A DNA stretch of 64,000 nt from Desulforadius tongensis (GTDB lineage Bacteria; Bacillota; Desulfotomaculia; Desulfotomaculales; Desulfohalotomaculaceae): NCBI RefSeq assembly GCF_016907915.1, contig NZ_JAFBCW010000003.1, forward strand, positions 1 through 64,000, written 5' to 3'. A model generated the notes under the pieces. It did no database searches, had not been told where the DNA came from, and saw nothing but the letters and a program-made list of their open reading frames with translations. Made by a program: the position numbers and the translations under genes. This document shows positions 8,836-17,693 of this stretch, in pieces; positions within the stretch are counted from its first letter, which is position 1; every line of letters starts with the position of its first letter.

Positions 8836-10002
8836 ATGAAAAACGGAAAGCTTTTAGAAATAAGTAAATTTGCCGCCCCGGAAATTATTTTTGGTTTTGG
8901 TGCCATTTCACAAGCAGGGGAAAGCGTGCTGCGTTTAGGTGCCAAAAAGGCATTTGTAGTTACCGATGATGGTTTAATACAAACCGGGTGGGTTGAGCAG
9001 GTTTTACGGCACCTCAGAGAAGTGGGGCTTGACTATGAGGTATGGTCCAATATTACCAGCAATCCTAAGGACTATGAAGTAAACGAAGGGGCGAGCTTAT
9101 ATCTAAAATCGGAATGCGATGCCATTGCGGCGGTGGGTGGTGGCAGTGCCATTGATGCTGCCAAAGCTATTGCGGTGCTGGCCACCAATGGTGGTAAACC
9201 TCAAGACTTTGAGGGAATTAACAAAATTACTAGGCCGCTGCCTCCCATGGTTATGGTATCCACCACCGCCGGCTCCGGTTCGGAAGTGTCACAATTTGCT
9301 ATTATTGTAGACAGTGCCAGAAAAATTAAAATGACTATTGTTTCTAAATCCCTTATTCCTGACATAGCGATAATTGATCCCTATTTGCTTTATACCAAGG
9401 ATGCCCGCCTTACTGCTTCCACAGGGGTGGATGCCCTTTGCCATGCCATTGAATCTTATGTTTCTTTGGCTGCCACTCCCCTGACCGATGTGCATGCCCT
9501 TTATGCTGTCCAATTGGTATCTAACAACTTGCGGGAATCGGTGGCCTGCCGTACAAATTTGGAAGCCAAAAAGGCAATGGCTATGGCCAGCCTGCAGGCT
9601 GGGTTGGCCTTTTCCAACGCTATTTTGGGTGCCACCCATGCCATGACTCACCAGGTGGATGGTTTGCTGGATTCCCATCACGGTGAAACAAACAGCATTC
9701 TACTGCCCTATGTTATGGAATATAATTTAATTGCCTGTGCCGAAAAATATGCCCGGGTGGCTGAGGCTTTAGGGGTTAGAACTGAAGGTATGTCCCGTTG
9801 GAAGGCGGCAGAAAAGTCTATCCGATGGGTGAAAAATTTATTTCGGGATATTGGAACACCAAAAACTTTATCGCAAATGGGACTTGATGAAAATGTAATA
9901 CCCCAACTGGCTGAAAATGCGCTGAAAGATGCCTGTCTGGTAACAAATCCCCGGGATGCCGGGAAAGAAGACTTAATAGAACTATTTAAACGAGCGCTGT
10001 AA
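8836..10002 (+). CDS. Iron-containing alcohol dehydrogenase (second copy)
   Basis: 388 residues, clearly paralogous to the ADH encoded just upstream. The nucleotide motif is GGGSAIDAAK (101-110). Metal ligands are D199, H203, H268 and H282 (DALCHAIE, HAMTHQ, SHHG). Where the first copy has NLPHG, this one reads DSHHG, and its pocket residues differ, so the two may prefer different alcohols. ATG start with GGGGG upstream. It ends 14 bases before the sensor kinase, so ADH2, kinase and activator probably form one operon. Confidence 0.92.
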   Translation: MKNGKLLEISKFAAPEIIFGFGAISQAGESVLRLGAKKAFVVTDDGLIQTGWVEQVLRHLREVGLDYEVWSNITSNPKDYEVNEGASLYLKSECDAIAAVGGGSAIDAAKAIAVLATNGGKPQDFEGINKITRPLPPMVMVSTTAGSGSEVSQFAIIVDSARKIKMTIVSKSLIPDIAIIDPYLLYTKDARLTASTGVDALCHAIESYVSLAATPLTDVHALYAVQLVSNNLRESVACRTNLEAKKAMAMASLQAGLAFSNAILGATHAMTHQVDGLLDSHHGETNSILLPYVMEYNLIACAEKYARVAEALGVRTEGMSRWKAAEKSIRWVKNLFRDIGTPKTLSQMGLDENVIPQLAENALKDACLVTNPRDAGKEDLIELFKRAL

Positions 10003-10016
10003 AGGAGTGAAAGCCG

Positions 10017-11681
10017 GTGCTGGAACATAAAAGAATGTTAATTGAAAACTTAACCGGTGTAAACTCTTCAAAACTTAATTATTACCTGGAGTTAAAAAAA
10101 CGAAATGAGGAAATTATTAAGCAAAATAATCGGTTAGAAATTATTCACCAGATTGTAAAAGACATCAACATAGATATGTCCATAGAAGATATTATTAATC
10201 GTACATACAGTAAACTTCCCCTGGTTTTGCCCTGTGACTTTTTAGGTTTATCGCTGCTGGAGCAAAATGTGCTGTGCATGACAGCTGTGGTACCCCATCA
10301 TGAATGTTTAAATAAAAAGCTAACTTCAAAATCACTGCTTTGGCAGTGTATTAAAGAAAAAAGGCACTGTTTATATAACTTTTCTGGTGCTGAAGGGACT
10401 TTACAGGAGCTCTGCCAGTGCATAAAAACGGGTAAAGACGAAATACGCAGTTTGGCAACAATACCTTTATTTGTGCGGGGAAAAGTAATCGGAGTACTGG
10501 TGATGGGGGCTAAACTTCATAATGCTTATACTGAAAGTGAATTAAAATTCTGCTGCCAGCTGGCTGACCAACTGGCCATATGCATAGAAAATTCCCGTTT
10601 ATATGAACAGGTACTGCGGGGAAAAAGGGAATGGGAGGAAACCTTTGCCGCCGTTATTGATCCCATCTATTTAATAGATTTAAATTTCAACCTGGTGCGC
10701 AGCAACAACAGAAAATTACCCTTTGTTTCCGGTGACAGCAGTTCTAAAAACGGCGCTGATAAGTGCTACCAGATAATTTGGGGCCGGAACAGCAAGTGTT
10801 CTACCTGCCTGCTGGAAGAGGTTGTAAAGACGGGACAACCGGCTAAAAGACGGGTACAAGCCAGCGGCTATGTGCTGGATGTGTATTATTATCCTGTGTT
10901 TAACAGTGCAAATGAAATATATGCCGTTATACACCATATTCAAGACCTAACAGAGAAAATCAAAATGGAAGCGCAGTTAATCCAGTCTGCCAAGCTGGCA
11001 GCCATAGGAGAAATGGCTGCCGGGGTAGCACACGAGCTGAACAGCCCAATGACGGTGATTATCGGAACGGCCCAGATGCTGTTAAGGGAGATGGGAAAAG
11101 GTCACCCCCGGGCGGAATTTTTAAATGATATTGTCAATTCCGGACTGCGCTGTAAACGGATTATACAAAACTTACTTACTTTTTCCCGGCAGGAACAGCA
11201 GCCGATGGGATCCACCGATATCAATGATATGGTGCACAAAGTTTTAAGTCTTACCAAATATCAAATCAACCGCAGCAAGATAACCATCAAAACCCAATTG
11301 GAAGAAGAACTGCCATTAATTACAGCCAATGGCCACCAGATACAGCAGGTGCTGATAAACCTTTTATTAAATGCAAGGGATGCTTTAGAAAATGTGTCCA
11401 GGAAAAAAATTATAAAAATAAGTACCGGGTTTAAAGACGGCTCTAAAGACCGGCAGCAGGTGTGGCTGACGGTGGAAGATAACGGTGAAGGTATTGATGA
11501 AGATAAAATAGATAAGATATTTAACCCTTTTTATACCAGCAAGGGAGCCAGTAAGGGAACCGGCTTAGGTTTGTCGGTGAGCCTGGGAATTGCCCAGGCC
11601 CACCGAGGCACCATTGAAGTTGACAGTACCCCCGGCCAGGGCAGTATTTTTAAACTGGTACTGCCTGTTTACCAAAGCTAA
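10017..11681 (+). CDS. GAF-PAS sensor histidine kinase
   Basis: 554 residues, soluble, no membrane segment. Domains in order: a short coiled coil (25-50), GAF (about 55-200) with several cysteines and histidines, PAS (about 205-315) with a CStCLleE stretch, HisKA with the phospho-accepting His near 339 (HELNSPMT), and HATPase_c with N (NLLLNARDA), G1 (DNGEGI) and G2 (GTGLGLS) boxes. It presumably senses a cytoplasmic small molecule or redox signal and phosphorylates the NtrC-type regulator 18 bases downstream. GTG start with AAGGAG upstream. The context suggests it senses alcohol or aldehyde metabolism, which is inference. Confidence 0.9.
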   Translation: MLEHKRMLIENLTGVNSSKLNYYLELKKRNEEIIKQNNRLEIIHQIVKDINIDMSIEDIINRTYSKLPLVLPCDFLGLSLLEQNVLCMTAVVPHHECLNKKLTSKSLLWQCIKEKRHCLYNFSGAEGTLQELCQCIKTGKDEIRSLATIPLFVRGKVIGVLVMGAKLHNAYTESELKFCCQLADQLAICIENSRLYEQVLRGKREWEETFAAVIDPIYLIDLNFNLVRSNNRKLPFVSGDSSSKNGADKCYQIIWGRNSKCSTCLLEEVVKTGQPAKRRVQASGYVLDVYYYPVFNSANEIYAVIHHIQDLTEKIKMEAQLIQSAKLAAIGEMAAGVAHELNSPMTVIIGTAQMLLREMGKGHPRAEFLNDIVNSGLRCKRIIQNLLTFSRQEQQPMGSTDINDMVHKVLSLTKYQINRSKITIKTQLEEELPLITANGHQIQQVLINLLLNARDALENVSRKKIIKISTGFKDGSKDRQQVWLTVEDNGEGIDEDKIDKIFNPFYTSKGASKGTGLGLSVSLGIAQAHRGTIEVDSTPGQGSIFKLVLPVYQS

Positions 11682-11699
11682 CAGTAAAGGTGGTGGATT

Positions 11700-13232
11700 A
11701 TGGATTACAAAGCAAATATATTGGTAATAGACGACGAACCCGAGGTGGGTGTATTCTTTCGCCGCTTGCTGGAAAGTAAAGGCTACCGGGTGGGAGTTGC
11801 CATCTCCGGTGATGAGGCGGAAGAGTTGTGGAAGAACAACAACTATCAAGTGGCCCTGGTGGATTTGAAACTGCCCGACGTCGATGGGCTGACATTACTG
11901 CAAAAAATTAAAGAGCACCAGCCTGCCTGTGAAGTGATAATAATGACCGGCTATGCAACTACCAAAACAGCGGTAAAAGCCATTCAGTTGGGTGCCTTTG
12001 ATTATGTGGAGAAACCCTTTGAAGATATACTAGAAGTAGAAACCCTGGTGCAAAAAGGTGTTGATTACAGCACCACGGGTGCTGCCAGGGGAGGCCGGCC
12101 AAGTTGGGCGGATGCGGCAGAAAAAGTGGGGCTGTATTATGGTCAAAATAAAGAAATGCACCGGTTAATGAATATTGCTGCCAAAATTGCGCCCAAAAAC
12201 ATTAACGTGCTGATATACGGCGAAACCGGCACCGGTAAAGAAGTGCTGGCCAGGTTTATTCACCATGCCAGCCGGCGGGCCGGTAAAGAATTTGTGGCTG
12301 TAAACTGTGGTGCCATGCCGGAAAATTTGTTGGAAAGCCAGCTATTTGGCCACGAAAAAGGGGCTTTTACCGGTGCCAGCAGTACACACCGGGGTATTTT
12401 TGAGCTGGCCAATAACGGTACACTTTTTTTAGATGAAATCGGCGAAGCCAGTCTAGCCATTCAAGTGAAGTTGTTACGGGTGCTGGAAACCGGGGAATTT
12501 TGCCGGGTGGGCGGAGAAAAGCCCATTAGAACCAATGTGCGGATAATTGCCGCCACCAATGTAGATTTGGAACAGGCAGTATTAAATAAGCAGTTTAGAG
12601 AAGACCTATTTTACCGCCTGGACGTGATCAGGTTGGTACTGCCCACCTTAAAGCAGCGCAGGGAAGACATTCCCGGTTTGGTACATCATTTTTTAAAACG
12701 CCTGGGTATGAAAGAGGGGGCTGTAAATATTTCTGCAGAGGTTATGAATCGCTTGTGCAGTTACTGTTGGCCGGGGAACCTGCGTGAACTGTTAAACACC
12801 TTAAACCAGGCTGTGGCCCTATGTGATGGTGATACTATATTACCCAGTCACCTGCCGTCCAAAATACTACAGGCTGGTAAAAGCACCGGGGTAAATACAG
12901 AATTAACCGGTACACCGGCTGAATCAAACCCGGTGGAATTAATAAAAAATTTATATCACAGCATCAGCGAAAGTGAAAGCATCTCTACCAAAGAACTGCT
13001 GGACATATACCAAATGATAGGTAAACTAAGAAGAAACATTAAAAAAATCCTTGTGGACAAAGGCCTTAAACCGGAACCACCCCCATCACTGCGGGAATTG
13101 GAAGCCCAGGCCATTGAAGATGCCCTGCTGCATTTTAACGGCAATGTTACCGCTGCTGCAAAAGCTTTAGGAGTGGGGCGTAATACCCTGTACCGCAAAG
13201 TAAAGGAATATAATATAGCAGCTAAAAACTAA
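11700..13232 (+). CDS. Sigma-54 dependent response regulator (NtrC/AtoC type)
   Basis: 510 residues. A receiver domain (1-125, phospho-acceptor D55) is followed by an AAA+ sigma-54 activation domain (about 150-375) with Walker A GETGTGKE (174-181) and the sigma-54 contact loop GAFTGA (221-226). The C-terminal Fis-type helix-turn-helix (about 465-508) reads ALLHFNGNVTAAAKALGVGRNTLYRK. It remodels closed sigma-54 promoter complexes. The best targets are the -24/-12 promoters at 7468 and 13733. An insert of about 80 residues between the AAA+ domain and the HTH is longer than usual. RBS AAAGGTGG. Confidence 0.93.
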   Translation: MDYKANILVIDDEPEVGVFFRRLLESKGYRVGVAISGDEAEELWKNNNYQVALVDLKLPDVDGLTLLQKIKEHQPACEVIIMTGYATTKTAVKAIQLGAFDYVEKPFEDILEVETLVQKGVDYSTTGAARGGRPSWADAAEKVGLYYGQNKEMHRLMNIAAKIAPKNINVLIYGETGTGKEVLARFIHHASRRAGKEFVAVNCGAMPENLLESQLFGHEKGAFTGASSTHRGIFELANNGTLFLDEIGEASLAIQVKLLRVLETGEFCRVGGEKPIRTNVRIIAATNVDLEQAVLNKQFREDLFYRLDVIRLVLPTLKQRREDIPGLVHHFLKRLGMKEGAVNISAEVMNRLCSYCWPGNLRELLNTLNQAVALCDGDTILPSHLPSKILQAGKSTGVNTELTGTPAESNPVELIKNLYHSISESESISTKELLDIYQMIGKLRRNIKKILVDKGLKPEPPPSLRELEAQAIEDALLHFNGNVTAAAKALGVGRNTLYRKVKEYNIAAKN

Positions 13233-13233
13233 T

Positions 13234-13524
13234 TTATTTCCGGTTATTCTTACTGTAAAAGCCAAGATGTACACGGTAAATGCTGGGCAGCCCCGGCGGC
13301 ACCAGTCCTACCCGGTCACCGGGCTTGATGGGGTGAGTAAGATTATAGACCACACCGTTAATAAATATTGCTTCCAGTTTTTCTTCCGGAATTTGAAGCT
13401 GCCTGGCCAGCTGCTTTCCAGTGGTCCCTTCATCCGGTATCTCAAACCGGTGGGGCATGTTCCACCCGTTTTGTTTAAAAATTTTTTGCAAATCTGCAAA
13501 AGCCCTTAATTCTATTACGGCCAA
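13234..13524 (-). CDS. MoaD/ThiS-like ubiquitin-fold protein
   Basis: About 96 residues with the beta-grasp pattern of MoaD/ThiS: an N-terminal strand (VIELRAFADLQKIF), a middle TGKQLARQLQIPEEKLEAIFINGVVYN, and IKPGDRVGLVPPGLPS. The classical C-terminal Gly-Gly is absent: after the expected end (PPGLP) the protein runs on for about 17 residues, so it may not act as a sulfur carrier unless cleaved. Start is uncertain. AAAGG lies 9 bases before a TTG at 13524 but directly touches an ATG at 13533. It is convergent with the activator gene and divergent from AOR, whose sigma-54 promoter region it shares. Confidence 0.7.
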   Translation of the reverse strand: MAVIELRAFADLQKIFKQNGWNMPHRFEIPDEGTTGKQLARQLQIPEEKLEAIFINGVVYNLTHPIKPGDRVGLVPPGLPSIYRVHLGFYSKNNRK

Positions 13525-13687
13525 TTTTACCATCCTTTCATTATTGGTTATTTGGAATATATCATACTGCAAATTTTACGCCCATATTTCAAGCCATTAG
13601 AAAAAAACAGGTGTCTTTTTTAACGTTTATATAACCGGTTGAACAAATGTGTCAAAAAGGGAAAATGTTCTAAAATAATTTTTAAAA

Positions 13688-13704
13688 GTGTCCCGTTCTG
13701 ACAC
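13688..13704 (+). promoter_or_regulatory. Candidate upstream activator dyad of AOR
   Basis: A perfect dyad GTGTC-N7-GACAC about 30 bases upstream of the -24 element. A further half site, TGTGTCAAAAAGGG, lies near 13649. These are candidate sites for the NtrC-type activator encoded just upstream. Confidence 0.45.
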
Positions 13705-13732
13705 ATAATTCCCCCCTGCAGCAGCTGCTGGT

Positions 13733-13747
13733 GGGCATGATTCTTGC
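13733..13747 (+). promoter_or_regulatory. Sigma-54 promoter of the AOR operon
   Basis: GGGCATG-N4-TTGC has the required 10-base spacing between the -24 GG and the -12 GC. It lies about 150 bases upstream of the AOR start. Confidence 0.72.
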
Positions 13748-13893
13748 TTTGATAAATATAAATGATATTAGCGTTTTTTATTATCTAGAAAACTTTTCTG
13801 AATTCTATTTATTAGAAGGGAGGAATTATTTACAAAATAGCGAATCATTAATATTAACCCAATTTTTCGAACATTAGCAAAGGAGGGGTTAAA

Positions 13894-15615
13894 ATGTCTA
13901 AATTTATAAGACTGGACATGACGACTCAAAAAGTAAAAATTGAAGAGGTGCCTGAAAAGTACCGGGCATTGGGCGGTCGGGCATTAACTTCCCAGTTTGT
14001 GCTGGATGAAGTGCCGGCCACCTGTCATCCCCTGGGACCAAAAAACAAACTGATAATTGCTCCCGGGCTGTTGTCCGGTACCAGTGCGCCATCCTCCGGT
14101 CGCCTTTCAATTGGCGGTAAGAGCCCGCTGACCGGCGGTATTAAAGAAGCCAATGCCGGCGGTATTACCTCTCAAAAACTGGCCAGTTTGGGAATTAAAG
14201 CTATTGTCATTGAAGGCAAGCCGGAGAAGGGAACATTTATTGCGCGGGTAACTGCCGACAGTGTGGAAATTATTCCCGCCGACGATTTGGCAGGTAAGGG
14301 AACCTATGAACTAACTGCCATCTTAAAAGAACGCTACAATGAAAAGGCGGGCGTTATCTGCATTGGTCCTGCCGGTGAAATGAAAATGCTCAGTGCTGGT
14401 ATAACCAACAACGACCCGGAAGGCAACTCCAGCCGTTATGCCGGTCGTGGCGGTCTTGGGGCTGTAATGGGCAGCAAAGGATTAAAGGCCATTGTTGTGG
14501 AATGTGATAAAACCTTTGATGCCCCGGTTAAGGATAAAGAACGCTTTAAAACAGCAGCCAGAAAATTTGCCGATATACTGCTGAAGCATCCTGTGTGTGG
14601 TGAGGGCCTGCCCAAATTTGGTACCAACGTGCTGATGAATATTATTAATGAAGCAGGTACACTGCCCACCCGTAACTTCAGAACCGGGCGTTTTGATGCC
14701 GCCGGCGAAGTTAGCGGTGAAAAATTGGCAGAAGTGGCTGTGGCACGGGGCGGCAAAGCAACCCATGCCTGTCACCCCGGTTGTGTAATGCGCTGCTCCA
14801 ACGTTTACCCCATGCCCGATGGCAAAGTTTGTGCTCCCATTGAGTATGAGACTGCTTGGTGCTTTGGTCCCAACCTGGAGATCAGTGATTTAGATGTGGT
14901 TGCTAAATTAAACTACATTTGTAACGATGTTGGTTTAGATACCATTGAAGCAGGGTGTACCCTTGGTGTACTAATGGAAGCGGGAGTAATTCCCTTTGGT
15001 GACGGCCAGGCGGCCATTAAGGCTTTAGAAGAAGTGGTCAAAGGTACCCCGCTGGGAAGAATAATCGGTGCCGGTGCGGCTGTGGCCGGTAAAGTATATG
15101 GCGTAACCCGGGTACCGGCGGTTAAAGGTCAGAGTATTCCTGCTTATGACCCGCGGTCCTGCAGGGGTAATGGTGTAACTTATGCCACCACTCCCATGGG
15201 TGCGGATCACACTGCCGGTTATGCCGTAACTGCTAACATTCTTAAAGTGGGTGGATATGTGGATCCTAACAAGGATGACGGTCAGATTGAACTGTCCCGC
15301 AACCTGCAGGTGGCCACAGCAGCAGTGGATGCCACCGGTCTGTGCCTGTTTGTAGCTTTTGCAGTGCTGGATAACGAAGAAGGGCTGCCAACCATTGTTG
15401 AAATGCTGAACGCTCAATATGGTACAGAACTGACCGTGGAGGACGTTACTGCCCTGGGACAGCAAATTCTGAAGAATGAGCGGGAGTTTAATGCTAAAGC
15501 CGGTTTTACCAAGGCTGACGATCGCCTGCCGGAATTCTTCTATGAAGAAGAACTGACTCCGCACAAAACTAAATTTGCATTGAAAGAAGAACTGGACGAG
15601 GTGTTTAATTTCTAA
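13894..15615 (+). CDS. aor: Aldehyde:ferredoxin oxidoreductase (tungsten/molybdenum pterin)
   Basis: 573 residues, near the family length of about 600. The N-terminal domain binds the bis-pterin cofactor (GRALTSQF, GTSAPSSGRLSIGGKSPLTGG). The [4Fe-4S] ligands are C293, C297, C301 (CHPGCVMRC) and a distal C484 in the DATGLC motif. The first spacing is C-x3-C rather than the C-x2-C of the Pyrococcus enzyme. The DPRSCRGNG and GADHTAGY segments form the second pterin and aldehyde site. It oxidises aldehydes to acids with ferredoxin, or the reverse. With the Fe-ADHs it completes an alcohol-aldehyde-acid path. RBS AAAGGAGGG. Sigma-54 promoter upstream; moaD and cofactor genes follow. Confidence 0.93.
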   Translation: MSKFIRLDMTTQKVKIEEVPEKYRALGGRALTSQFVLDEVPATCHPLGPKNKLIIAPGLLSGTSAPSSGRLSIGGKSPLTGGIKEANAGGITSQKLASLGIKAIVIEGKPEKGTFIARVTADSVEIIPADDLAGKGTYELTAILKERYNEKAGVICIGPAGEMKMLSAGITNNDPEGNSSRYAGRGGLGAVMGSKGLKAIVVECDKTFDAPVKDKERFKTAARKFADILLKHPVCGEGLPKFGTNVLMNIINEAGTLPTRNFRTGRFDAAGEVSGEKLAEVAVARGGKATHACHPGCVMRCSNVYPMPDGKVCAPIEYETAWCFGPNLEISDLDVVAKLNYICNDVGLDTIEAGCTLGVLMEAGVIPFGDGQAAIKALEEVVKGTPLGRIIGAGAAVAGKVYGVTRVPAVKGQSIPAYDPRSCRGNGVTYATTPMGADHTAGYAVTANILKVGGYVDPNKDDGQIELSRNLQVATAAVDATGLCLFVAFAVLDNEEGLPTIVEMLNAQYGTELTVEDVTALGQQILKNEREFNAKAGFTKADDRLPEFFYEEELTPHKTKFALKEELDEVFNF

Positions 15616-15704
15616 CCGGTTATCCTACCCAGGTATAAACACTGGCAGTTGGTAGTGAAATGTTATATAATACTTAAGAATTATCAAAAAGAGGGTGAAA
15701 AAGC

Positions 15705-15944
15705 TTGCTTCTGGAAGTGAGATTGTACAGCGGGTTAGAAAAATACGTGGAAAATGCCCAATATGGTAAGCCCATACAGGTAGAACTGCCTGAGGGTGCC
15801 ACTGTGAAACAGCTTTTAGATAAGTTAGGCATTCCACAGGAGCAGGTTTTTTCTGTCCTGGTAAATGGTACGCATTATAACTGCAGTGATGTAATGGAAG
15901 ACGGTGACCGGGTGGCCCTTTTCCCACCGGTGGGTGGGGGTTAA
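15705..15944 (+). CDS. MoaD/ThiS family sulfur carrier
   Basis: 79 residues with the whole beta-grasp fold and a C-terminus ending PPVGGG, so the terminal Gly-Gly needed for adenylation and thiocarboxylate formation is present. By position (between AOR and MoaA) it is most likely the small subunit of molybdopterin synthase. It is clearly related to the MoaD-like protein encoded at 13234-13524, which lacks the Gly-Gly end. TTG start at 15705, 7 bases after GAGGGTG. The MoeB-like protein encoded at 18631 is its likely activating enzyme. Confidence 0.85.
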   Translation: MLLEVRLYSGLEKYVENAQYGKPIQVELPEGATVKQLLDKLGIPQEQVFSVLVNGTHYNCSDVMEDGDRVALFPPVGGG

Positions 15945-15954
15945 TTAGACAATA

Positions 15955-16130
15955 TTACAGGCGGGTGAGGGCCCGCTTGTAATTAACAACCGTTATGTAT
16001 ATATAAACATAAGGGTTGGCTGTAGTTTCGTATTCCCTTTTGAACATGGGTATGGGTTTCCCGGTGGCCGCCTTCCAACGGCTAAATCAAACATTATCAT
16101 TTGGTGTCAAGCTGCATAGCCGTTGTTATT
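15955..16130 (+). promoter_or_regulatory. Structured 5' leader of moaA; candidate Moco/Tuco-type riboswitch
   Basis: Three structured blocks are visible. 15955-15982 is a hairpin (11-bp stem with one G-T pair) that may end the aor-moaD message. 15987-16018 is a strong hairpin (CAACC/GGTTG plus TTATG/CATAA). In 16066-16125, GGCCG can pair with CGGCT (16079-16083), but the same CAACGGCTA (16076-16084) pairs perfectly over 9 bp with TAGCCGTTG (16117-16125). The two pairings exclude each other, as in a switch. The position before moaA and the GGCCGCCTTCCAACGG stretch suggest a molybdenum or tungsten cofactor riboswitch. I cannot confirm the family consensus. Confidence 0.45.
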
Positions 16131-16218
16131 GGCGGGTTTGTATTTAAAGAAAGTAAATAGACGGGTAATGCCTTGGTTAAGCGGTTGGTCAACTAATTAT
16201 AGATTAGAAGGTGAAAAT

Positions 16219-17196
16219 ATGTTGGACGGGTACAAGCGAGATATAAACTATTTAAGGGTTTCAGTTACTGACCGTTGCAACCTGCGCTGTGTTTACTGCA
16301 TGCCGGCCGAAGGTGTTAAAACGGTGAAGCATGAAGAAATACTAACTTTGGAAGAAATATATAAAATTATAAAAGTTTCTGCTGCAGTTGGTATACGCAA
16401 GGTACGTTTGACTGGTGGAGAACCGCTTGTCCGTCTGGGTATAGTAGATTTAGTAAAGAATATTAGCAATTTACCCCAAATAGATGATATATCCATTACA
16501 ACTAATGGAATCCTGCTGAAAGAAATGGGTAAGGATCTGAAAAAAGCAGGTTTAAAGCGGGTGAACATCAGCCTGGACAGTATGCATGCCAAGCGCTACC
16601 GCAGCATTACCCGCAACGGGCAGTTAAAAAAGGTTATGCAGGGAATTGAAGAGGCATTGAAGCTGGATCTTAAACCGCTGAAAATAAATACCGTGGTGGT
16701 GCGGGGTGTAAATTCAGACGAAGTGGTGGACTTTGCCCGTTGGACTAAGGAAGCACCTGTTCATGTCCGGTTTATTGAGTTGATGCCCATTGGTACATCC
16801 AGTCCCTGGGCGGGGGATCGTTATGTACCGGCGGAAGAGATCCGGGATATGATAACGGACAAACTGGGTTGTTTGAATAAAGAAAGTAAAGTGATCGGCA
16901 GCGGGCCGGCCAGGTATTACAGGTTGGCCAATGCCCCGGGTACGATAGGTTTTATTACCGCCATGAGCGATCATTTTTGCAGCAAATGCAACCGTTTGCG
17001 CCTTACAGCAACCGGTGGGCTGAGACCCTGTCTTTTTGACAAACGGGAAATTGACATTAAAACCCCGCTGCGAAGCGGTGCCAGCGAAGAGTTTTTGGCT
17101 AAAATTATATCAGAAGCAGTGCTGTTAAAACCTGATCGCCACCATATGGATTATGGCTGGAGAGATCAAAGGGTTATGTCACAAATTGGAGGTTAG
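16219..17196 (+). CDS. moaA: GTP 3',8-cyclase MoaA
   Basis: 325 residues. The N-terminal radical SAM cluster motif is C20-x3-C24-x2-C27 (CNLRCVYC). The C-terminal substrate-binding cluster uses C254, C257 and C271 ([18 protein letters not shown]). The protein ends in Gly-Gly, as MoaA must for activity. It converts GTP to 3',8-cyclo-GTP, the first step of molybdopterin/tungstopterin synthesis. Start set at the ATG at 16219, 6 bases after AGAAGGTG; an in-frame start 96 bases earlier would lie in the structured leader and add non-homologous residues. It opens the run moaA-moaC-MOSC-mobB-moeB. Confidence 0.95.
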   Translation: MLDGYKRDINYLRVSVTDRCNLRCVYCMPAEGVKTVKHEEILTLEEIYKIIKVSAAVGIRKVRLTGGEPLVRLGIVDLVKNISNLPQIDDISITTNGILLKEMGKDLKKAGLKRVNISLDSMHAKRYRSITRNGQLKKVMQGIEEALKLDLKPLKINTVVVRGVNSDEVVDFARWTKEAPVHVRFIELMPIGTSSPWAGDRYVPAEEIRDMITDKLGCLNKESKVIGSGPARYYRLANAPGTIGFITAMSDHFCSKCNRLRLTATGGLRPCLFDKREIDIKTPLRSGASEEFLAKIISEAVLLKPDRHHMDYGWRDQRVMSQIGG

Positions 17197-17201
17197 CGAT
17201 T

Positions 17202-17693
17202 ATGGCCGAAATGACCCATTTTGATGCCCGCGGCCGGGCCCGCATGGTGGAAGTTGGTGCCAAAGAAGATACCAGAAGGGAAGCTGTGGCCCGGGGGGAA
17301 GTGAAAATGAAACCGGAAACATTATCTTTGATAGAGGCGGGAAACATGGCTAAAGGTGATGTGCTGGGGGTGGCCAGGGTGGCCGGTATTATGGCGGCCA
17401 AGGAAACCCCGCGCTTAATACCCATGGCTCATCCAATAAATATTACCGGTGCCAACGTGGACTTTCGTTTTCAGCATCCTGATAAAGTGGAAATTGAAGC
17501 CAGGGTGCGTACCACAGGGAAAACCGGGGTAGAAATGGAAGCCCTTACGGCGGTAAGTGTGGCGGCACTGACCATTTATGATATGTGCAAGGCAGTGGAC
17601 AAGGGTATGGTAATTGAAAACATCCGGTTAGTAAGAAAAACCGGTGGCAAAAGTGGGGATTTTATACGGGAAGGTGAAGAAACATGGGAGTAA
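17202..17693 (+). CDS. moaC: Cyclic pyranopterin monophosphate synthase MoaC
   Basis: 163 residues, typical length. Signature segments are [30 protein letters not shown], the metal/substrate motif PMAHPI and [20 protein letters not shown]. It converts 3',8-cyclo-GTP to cyclic pyranopterin monophosphate. It starts 5 bases after moaA stops and overlaps the next gene by 10 bases, so translation is probably coupled. Confidence 0.95.
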   Translation: MAEMTHFDARGRARMVEVGAKEDTRREAVARGEVKMKPETLSLIEAGNMAKGDVLGVARVAGIMAAKETPRLIPMAHPINITGANVDFRFQHPDKVEIEARVRTTGKTGVEMEALTAVSVAALTIYDMCKAVDKGMVIENIRLVRKTGGKSGDFIREGEETWE

